DNA from: Pectobacterium carotovorum
Lineage (GTDB): Bacteria; Pseudomonadota; Gammaproteobacteria; Enterobacterales; Enterobacteriaceae
Direction: 5' to 3'
NCBI RefSeq assembly: GCF_033898505.1
Contig: NZ_JAXAFK010000001.1
Span: forward strand, 2,542,001 to 2,606,000
DNA: 64,000 nucleotides
In this document: piece after piece, positions 58,998-64,000 of the stretch
Position numbering within the stretch: position 1 is the stretch's first letter
How the letters are laid out: each line of letters begins with the position of its first letter
Made by a program: the position numbers and the translations under genes
Notes under the pieces: model-generated
Told to the model about the DNA's origin: nothing
The model's database searches: none
The model's input: the letters and a program-made list of their open reading frames with translations, nothing else

Positions 58998-59384
58998 TTA
59001 GGATAAATATTCCGCAATTTCAATAAGATTAAGATCGGGATCGCGCAGGTAAATAGAACGGATTGGCTGTGTGGCGCCGGTACGCATCACTGGCCCTTCG
59101 GTGATTGGCCAGAGGCAACGCGCCAGATGCGCGATAACCTGCTCAAGCGGCACCGACGCAATCAAGCACAGATCGAGCGACCCCGGCACAGGCAGATGCG
59201 CCTTTGGTTCATGCTCGGCTCCACGCAGGTGCACATTGATTTTCTGATCGCCAAAATGAAAAGCGACGCGCCCGTTTGCAAACGTTTCTTCCCGCATTTG
59301 CAGCACCTCGACATAAAAATGTCGGGTCGCCGCGAGATCAACGCAGGTCAATACGAGGTGATCGATATGATCGATAAATGGCAT
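58998..59384 (-). CDS. VOC-family (glyoxalase-like) protein
   Basis: A 128-residue metal-binding VOC fold. IDHLVLTCVDLAATRHFYVE gives the first ligand His, GRVAFHFGDQKINVHLRGAE the second module and YLRDPDLNLIEIAEY the terminal Glu. It is similar in type to proteins annotated as VOC virulence proteins in enterobacteria (the Salmonella STM3117 group), but its substrate is unknown. The ATG at 59384 follows AGGGAG; the frame to 59411 is rejected. It is divergent from the LysR gene, its likely regulator. Confidence 0.85.
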   Translation of the reverse strand: MPFIDHIDHLVLTCVDLAATRHFYVEVLQMREETFANGRVAFHFGDQKINVHLRGAEHEPKAHLPVPGSLDLCLIASVPLEQVIAHLARCLWPITEGPVMRTGATQPIRSIYLRDPDLNLIEIAEYLS

Positions 59385-59597
59385 TTCCAAGCTCCCTCTT
59401 ACATCAAACATTTCACATCCTAGGAGTAACAGGGTCTTTTGATAATCACTGAATAGTCAATGACCCTTTCCTGTCAGGAAAACCTTCTGCTGTGCTAAAT
59501 TACAGCGTGACATAAGAAATGTGTCCGCATGCTGCGCGGTATCAATACGCCGGTAATTGACTTACTTTTCTGCCCTGCTGAGGACGCTCGATACACC

Positions 59598-60500
59598 ATG
59601 ATTAACCCGACGCACTTTGACCTCCAGTCGCTGCGCATTTTTTTACAGGTTGCCCAGACCGGCAGCCTGACCAAAGCCGCAGAGAAGTTCCACATCACGC
59701 TTTCTGCCCTGAGTAAGCGTATCGCCGAACTGGAGCGTACCGTGGACTGTGCGCTGTTTATACGTATGCCGCGCGGCCTGACGTTAACGCCAGCAGGTAA
59801 GGAACTGGTGAATCTCGCAGGCAATGTGTTGAGCAACGTGGAGCGCATGGCGAGCGAAATGAATGACTATGCCGTTGGCGTGCGCGGCCACGTACACATG
59901 TGGGCAAATACCTCGGCGATTATTCAGTTTCTTCCGCAGGATCTGGCGTCATTCCTGCTGGCCCGACCGCTCATTCGTATTAACCTGGAGGAAAAGCTCA
60001 GTAAAACCGTGGTGACGGCGCTGGCGATGGGAGAAGCCGATATCGGCATCTTCGCGGACAATGTCGGGTCACAGGGGGTCGACAAGATCCCTTATCGTCA
60101 GGATAAGCTTGTCGTGCTCGTTCCGCCCCAGCACCCGCTTTCCGCACGGTCAGAGGTGAGTTTTAACGACACATTGGGCTACGACTATGTCGGCCTCAAT
60201 AACGGCAGTTCCTTGCTGAAACAGCTGAAAGATGCCTCGGATGAGCTGGGGAGAGTGCTGCGCCTGCGGGTGCAGGTCAGCAGCTTTGACGGCATTTGTC
60301 GCATGATAGAAGCGGGACTGGGGATCAGCGTCTTGCCGGAGGGAGCAATTCGCCCAGAAGTGCTCGGTACCGGATTGCGTGCCATCAACCTCTCCGACGA
60401 GTGGGCTTCACGCCAGCTCTGGCTGGGCGTGAAATCCGGCGCGATTCTGCAACCCGAAGTCGCTAATCTGCTGACACACCTGCGACAGTGCGGAACGTAA
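59598..60500 (+). CDS. LysR-family transcriptional regulator
   Basis: A 300-residue LTTR. The DNA-binding domain is FDLQSLRIFLQVAQTGSLTK, then AAEKFHITLSALSKRIAELE; the effector domain contains ADIGIFADNVGSQGVD and GLGISVLPEGAIRPE. It lies back to back with the VOC gene with 213 bp between the starts, the usual arrangement for a LysR regulator and its target. The ATG at 59598 is chosen from the domain boundary; the frame begins at 59529. Effector unknown. Confidence 0.9.
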   Translation: MINPTHFDLQSLRIFLQVAQTGSLTKAAEKFHITLSALSKRIAELERTVDCALFIRMPRGLTLTPAGKELVNLAGNVLSNVERMASEMNDYAVGVRGHVHMWANTSAIIQFLPQDLASFLLARPLIRINLEEKLSKTVVTALAMGEADIGIFADNVGSQGVDKIPYRQDKLVVLVPPQHPLSARSEVSFNDTLGYDYVGLNNGSSLLKQLKDASDELGRVLRLRVQVSSFDGICRMIEAGLGISVLPEGAIRPEVLGTGLRAINLSDEWASRQLWLGVKSGAILQPEVANLLTHLRQCGT

Positions 60501-60516
60501 GAAGGAGATTCTACGC

Positions 60517-61290
60517 TTAACCTTCTTCACTACCCGTTTTTTCATAGCCGAGACGGCCAACAAAGGGCAAACGCAGCGCTGGCGGGTTCATATCCACGCC
60601 CATGTTCAGCCCCAGAATGTTGGCCTCAATCCCCTCTTCAATGCCCATCGTGATACCCAGCACGCCCAGCAGCGATATCTGCACGCCGCTTCCCGACGGC
60701 GACAGTCCAACCGGACGCGTGATCGGGCGGTAATCCTTACCAATGGCATTAGCTGGCATATCCAGCTTGAGCGCCGGCACTTCGCGGCCAATATGCGCGA
60801 GAAACGTATTGCTATTCGGCCCCGGCCAGGCGTGGTAAGTATTCGGCCACGGATAGCTTTTAATCGCGGCCTCAATCTGCGGGATCATGGCTTCCGCCTT
60901 GTCGCCACGGTGCTCCACCAACAGCTTCGGCATCGCCCCGTACCAATACGCATCCGCCGCCGAACGGTTCAGACGGACAACGTTATCGCTCCCCCAGCTC
61001 ACTACCTCATAACGGCGATATTGGGTTTCCCCCGCCTTCTTGAAAATGATCCACGGATGTACGGCCACTAGCCCGCGCCAGCCGTAGGTCGGTGCAGCAT
61101 AAACCTGCACGATAGCCGTCTGGCGAAATTGCACAGGATTCGGCGCTAAGCCAGAAGAATCACGCTTGGCAGACCACCAGCTTTGCCCACTAAACGTTTC
61201 ACCGTTGCGCGTTGACTGCGCCCAGCTTTGCCAAAAAGACAGCAACAGCACACAAATAAACCCAATCCCCAAGAATTTGAGGTACGTCAT
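60517..61290 (-). CDS. DUF3750-domain exported protein
   Basis: A 257-residue protein with one N-terminal membrane segment or uncleaved signal (FLGIGFICVLLLSFWQSWAQ). It matches the DUF3750 type: VQVYAAPTYGWRGLVAVHPW, VSWGSDNVVRLNRSAADAYW, and YPWPNTYHAWPGPNSNTFLA. The conserved Trp, His and Asn residues suggest a hydrolase-like site but no activity is known. It is convergent with the LysR gene, 16 bp apart. Confidence 0.8.
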   Translation of the reverse strand: MTYLKFLGIGFICVLLLSFWQSWAQSTRNGETFSGQSWWSAKRDSSGLAPNPVQFRQTAIVQVYAAPTYGWRGLVAVHPWIIFKKAGETQYRRYEVVSWGSDNVVRLNRSAADAYWYGAMPKLLVEHRGDKAEAMIPQIEAAIKSYPWPNTYHAWPGPNSNTFLAHIGREVPALKLDMPANAIGKDYRPITRPVGLSPSGSGVQISLLGVLGITMGIEEGIEANILGLNMGVDMNPPALRLPFVGRLGYEKTGSEEG

Positions 61291-61640
61291 AGGCCAGTTA
61301 GCTCACTGAAAAAGAGGGAACAGAATCGATACGCCTGCGGGCGAGCGCCTACAGTGAAAATCGGTCAAAAAATCATTCCGCCAGTTTACCGCCAGTTGGC
61401 GGTAAGGTTAAAGCATTAGGTGAAATGTTGACCTATTTTTACGTTATGTGGGGACTATAGGCGAGAGCCTTCCTTATTCAGACCGCATACCACATTCTAT
61501 CCCGGATGTTCCGCATGAAACCAATTGCGCTCGGGGATCAGCATGATTTTTATCGAACGCTGAAAAATTTCATCTCAGCAAGCAATATCATGGCGTGTAA
61601 AAGAACTTACTATGAAAATAATATACTCAAAAAACATATT

Positions 61641-61702
61641 CATTAAATAATCAATCAACATTCCTGTATCTATTTTACGATTTTTAACGTCATTAAATAA
61701 TC
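61641..61702. promoter_or_regulatory. Paired 12-mer in the penicillin V acylase upstream region
   Basis: CATTAAATAATC occurs at 61641-61652 and again at 61691-61702, with starts 50 bp apart, close to five turns of the helix. It lies 70-130 bp before the start at 61771 in an AT-rich 480 bp region that holds no gene. A regulator-binding pair is possible; no factor is proposed. Confidence 0.35.
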
Positions 61703-61770
61703 GCTGACTATAATCAATGGGCGAGTTCTATTAACGACACACCTCTGGAAATAGAGAACGGAGTAATTAA

Positions 61771-62901
61771 ATGAAAAAAAATAATAAGCATATTAAGTCT
61801 ACGGTATGTGCACTATCATTAGTCGCATTAACGCTAGGCTCAGCGGTTTCGCTTGCCTGTACACGGCTCGTTTATAAAGATATCAATAATCCTGATTACC
61901 CTATTACCGCCCGATCAATGGACTGGGCCGAAGATACGCATACTAATCTCTGGATTTTCCCACGAGAACTAAAACGTTCTGGTGCCGCTGGTCAGTATTC
62001 TCTGGAATGGACATCAAAATACGGCAGTGTTATTGCCTCTGCTTTTGATGGCAACGAAAAAATGGCTTCCACAACCGATGGCCTGAATGAGAAAGGGTTG
62101 GCGGCTAACGTGCTCTGGCTGGCGGAGTCTGAATACCCTAAAACCAAGCCGACCGCGAAAAAACCGGGCTTAAGCGTCGCCGCATGGGCACAGTATGTGC
62201 TGGATAATTTTGCTACGGTCGATGAAGCCGTGAAATCGCTACAACAGGAAAAATTTATACTGGTAACCAAAGACGTACCAGGACAGGATCGCATGGCAAC
62301 GCTCCATCTGTCCTTGTCAGATTCGTCTGGCGATAGTGCCATTATTGAATACATCGACGGCAAACAGGTTATTCACCACAATAAGGATTATCAGGTAATG
62401 ACCAATTCTCCAACCTTCGATCAACAGTTGGCGCTGACTGCCTACTGGGATCAGATTGGGGGGAATGTGATGCTACCGGGAACGAATCGCGCGGCCGACC
62501 GCTTTGTTCGTGCCTCATTCTATGTGAAAAGTGTTGCTCCTAATAAACTCATTCCAGGGGTAGCAGAAAAAAGTAAAATAGAAAAAGATAAAGCGGACTT
62601 AGCCACCGCATTCAGTATTATACGTAATGCATCGGTTCCTTATGGTTATTCCTTACCGGGTATGCCAAACATTGCCTCAACACGCTGGCGCACGGTCATC
62701 GATCATAAATCGCTACAGTACTTTTTTGAATCTGCCGTCTCCCCCAATATTTTTTGGGTTGATTTGAAAAAAATCGACTTTGCTCCGCGTGGAGATAACG
62801 CCAGCAAATTAGATTTAGGGCCAAACCAGAGCACCATCTATTCTGGCCAAGCTTCAGAGCACTTTAAGCCCGCTACGCCATTTAAATTTGCTGGACTATA
62901 A
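61771..62901 (+). CDS. Penicillin V acylase (Ntn hydrolase, choloylglycine hydrolase family)
   Basis: Exported Ntn hydrolase of 376 residues. The signal peptide ends ...AVSLA and the mature protein starts with the nucleophile Cys (CTRLVYKDINN). Counting from that Cys, Trp23 (ARSMDW) and Trp87 (NVLWLAESEYP) are at the positions reported as important in the P. atrosepticum penicillin V acylase. The N-terminal nucleophile, the Asp in SMDW and the C-terminal Arg in ASTRWRTVID are present. Related acylases also cleave acyl-homoserine lactones, so a role in signal turnover is possible. The codon use and upstream DNA are more AT-rich than average here. Single gene. Confidence 0.9.
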   Translation: MKKNNKHIKSTVCALSLVALTLGSAVSLACTRLVYKDINNPDYPITARSMDWAEDTHTNLWIFPRELKRSGAAGQYSLEWTSKYGSVIASAFDGNEKMASTTDGLNEKGLAANVLWLAESEYPKTKPTAKKPGLSVAAWAQYVLDNFATVDEAVKSLQQEKFILVTKDVPGQDRMATLHLSLSDSSGDSAIIEYIDGKQVIHHNKDYQVMTNSPTFDQQLALTAYWDQIGGNVMLPGTNRAADRFVRASFYVKSVAPNKLIPGVAEKSKIEKDKADLATAFSIIRNASVPYGYSLPGMPNIASTRWRTVIDHKSLQYFFESAVSPNIFWVDLKKIDFAPRGDNASKLDLGPNQSTIYSGQASEHFKPATPFKFAGL

Positions 62902-62946
62902 ATAATAAGATTATTTACGATATTATTTTTATTCCACGATGATGTT

Positions 62947-62972
62947 AAAGCGCCATATTCATATGGCGCTTT
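62947..62972. terminator. Bidirectional hairpin between the penicillin V acylase and YciI genes
   Basis: Near-perfect palindrome AAAGCGCCATAT/ATATGGCGCTTT with a two-base centre, placed between two convergent genes. Confidence 0.7.
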
Positions 62973-63009
62973 AATACAGGCATAATAAATAAGGATATCG
63001 ATAGGCTAT

Positions 63010-63321
63010 TTACAGCACCTTCGCATTCCCTACCCATTCGGCATAGAAATGGCTCGAACAGATTCCAGGTTCGATTGCCTTTATCTCTGTCTTAACTAAT
63101 CCCAGATTGATGAATGGGTCGTCCGCCAGAATGTCTTCCATGTCAGCACTATCTAACCCGTAGGCTAAAATAAACCCGCCTGTGCCATCGTCCAGCGGAC
63201 CGGCAAAAATGACATTGCCTTTTTTAATATTATCCGCCAGCCATTTTTTGTGTGTGTCAATACTCTTTTCAAGTTCATCTTTCGGGCTGGTGTAATACAG
63301 CGTAATAGCATAGAGCATCAT
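63010..63321 (-). CDS. YciI-family protein
   Basis: A 103-residue small alpha-beta protein. LYAITLYYTSPKDELEKSID gives the first strand and helix, and HKKWLADNIKKGNVIFAGPL, DDGTGGFILAYGLDSADMED carry the family's conserved His and Asp residues. YciI proteins are ferredoxin-like dimers, sometimes dehydrochlorinase-like, with no settled general role. The ATG at 63321 is preceded by AGGTGG. It follows the azoreductase gene by 14 bp, so the two are an operon. Confidence 0.85.
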   Translation of the reverse strand: MMLYAITLYYTSPKDELEKSIDTHKKWLADNIKKGNVIFAGPLDDGTGGFILAYGLDSADMEDILADDPFINLGLVKTEIKAIEPGICSSHFYAEWVGNAKVL

Positions 63322-63335
63322 GTCCACCTTAATAA

Positions 63336-63962
63336 TTATTGAACGGCTATGGATGTAATAACGGAATGAATAGAAGATTTCGCATGTTGGATTTCACGAT
63401 TCTTTATTTCATCCCCTTTTGAAGCCCCTTCCGCGCGGACGAAATGAATATCGGTAATACCAAGAAAGCGGAAAAAGCCCTGAAGATAACGTTCCTGAAA
63501 ATCCATATCTAAAAAAGGTGGAGCGGTATAAAAACCACCGCGAGAAGAAACCACAATAACCGTTCTTCCCCCAGATAAACCTACCGGGCCTTTTTCCGTA
63601 TATTTAAAGGTCTTGCCAGCCTGCGCGAGCCGATCCAGCCACGATTTCAATTGGCTCGAGACAGAAAAATTATACATTGGCGCACCAATAACAATCACGT
63701 CATTCGCCAGAAACTCCGCGACCAACGCCTCAGATAATTGGTGTTCACGCAGCGTGGCGTCATCTACCAAAGAGGATGCGATTTGGCGAAACCCTGCGGC
63801 AATCGGCCCAGTCAGGTGGCGAATTTCATCTTTAACCACGTCCCGATAAGAGACGACGGCATTCGGATGCTGTTTGACTAACTCATTCACCACGTCAGCA
63901 GCAATCTGTCGGGAAACGGAACCGTTCTCAAGAATACTGGAGTCTATATGTAAAATGTTCAC
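63336..63962 (-). CDS. FMN-dependent NADH azoreductase, AzoR type
   Basis: A 208-residue flavodoxin-fold quinone or azo reductase. It opens NILHIDSSILENGSVSRQIA with the FMN phosphate-binding loop; APMYNFSVSSQLKSWLDRLA and VVSSRGGFYTAPPFLDMDFQ are the further FMN contacts seen in AzoR. It is clearly in the family but may be a paralogue of the main AzoR, so no symbol is given. It probably handles quinones or electrophiles with the YciI protein encoded 14 bp downstream. Confidence 0.9.
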   Translation of the reverse strand: MNILHIDSSILENGSVSRQIAADVVNELVKQHPNAVVSYRDVVKDEIRHLTGPIAAGFRQIASSLVDDATLREHQLSEALVAEFLANDVIVIGAPMYNFSVSSQLKSWLDRLAQAGKTFKYTEKGPVGLSGGRTVIVVSSRGGFYTAPPFLDMDFQERYLQGFFRFLGITDIHFVRAEGASKGDEIKNREIQHAKSSIHSVITSIAVQ

Positions 63963-64000
63963 AATAACTTCTCCTACACTGAGTTTTAAAGCTCACTCAT

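Overview
The window reads as chromosomal DNA of a soft-rot enterobacterium, most likely Pectobacterium. The housekeeping genes (ppk-ppx, galK/galT, mdtABCD-baeSR, trhP-cyaR-yegS, thiMD, psiE, adhP, ahr) are close to Escherichia coli versions. A full galactan-utilisation (gan) locus of the kind described in Dickeya is also present, and so is a penicillin V acylase matching the family characterised in Pectobacterium atrosepticum. No rRNA, tRNA, CRISPR array or intact prophage or insertion sequence was seen.

Layout. 1-428: XRE-type regulator cut by the left edge. 560-5202 (minus): an unusual PstC-PstA-PstB phosphate ABC transporter with very large periplasmic insertions and no PstS. 5617-9224: divergent ppk-ppx, followed by two small genes (YjfB-like, YfgG). 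10386-11447: ohr and ohrR; 11667: mgtE. 13225-14388 and 14398-15438: galK and galT, divergent from ganR. 17443-27943: ganL, ganK, ganE, ganF, ganG, ganB, ganA, then a free-standing PTS EIIB. Galactan is cut by GanB, crosses the outer membrane through GanL and the inner membrane through GanEFGK, is reduced to galactose by GanA and phosphorylated and converted by GalK/GalT. Palindromic GalR-type operators and CRP-like sites lie in all three divergent or leader regions (galT-ganR, ganL leader, ganK-ganE).

28839-31257: aldo/keto reductase and nupC. 31507-43243: mdtABC, a 773 bp gap filled with repeats, then mdtD-baeSR. 43283-45670: two acetyltransferases and a glutathione-transferase-like protein. 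45883-49049: trhP, cyaR sRNA, yegS, psiE. 49326-51050: thiD, thiM and their TPP riboswitch. 51634-53142: an AT-rich, apparently acquired SIR2-domain gene next to an IS3-family transposase remnant; this is the best candidate for a defence gene. 53730-63962: two zinc alcohol dehydrogenases around a diguanylate cyclase, a hypothetical protein, TauE/SafE, VOC, LysR, DUF3750, penicillin V acylase, YciI and azoreductase genes.

The most unexpected structure is between the genes. Three interleaved dispersed elements occur: a ~250 bp repeat (LR, four copies), a ~120 bp repeat (RB, two long copies and two ends), and a ~75 bp module of four consecutive hairpins (five copies). The module is nested inside two LR copies and one RB copy. 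Its stems differ in sequence between copies but keep pairing, so the fold rather than the sequence appears conserved.
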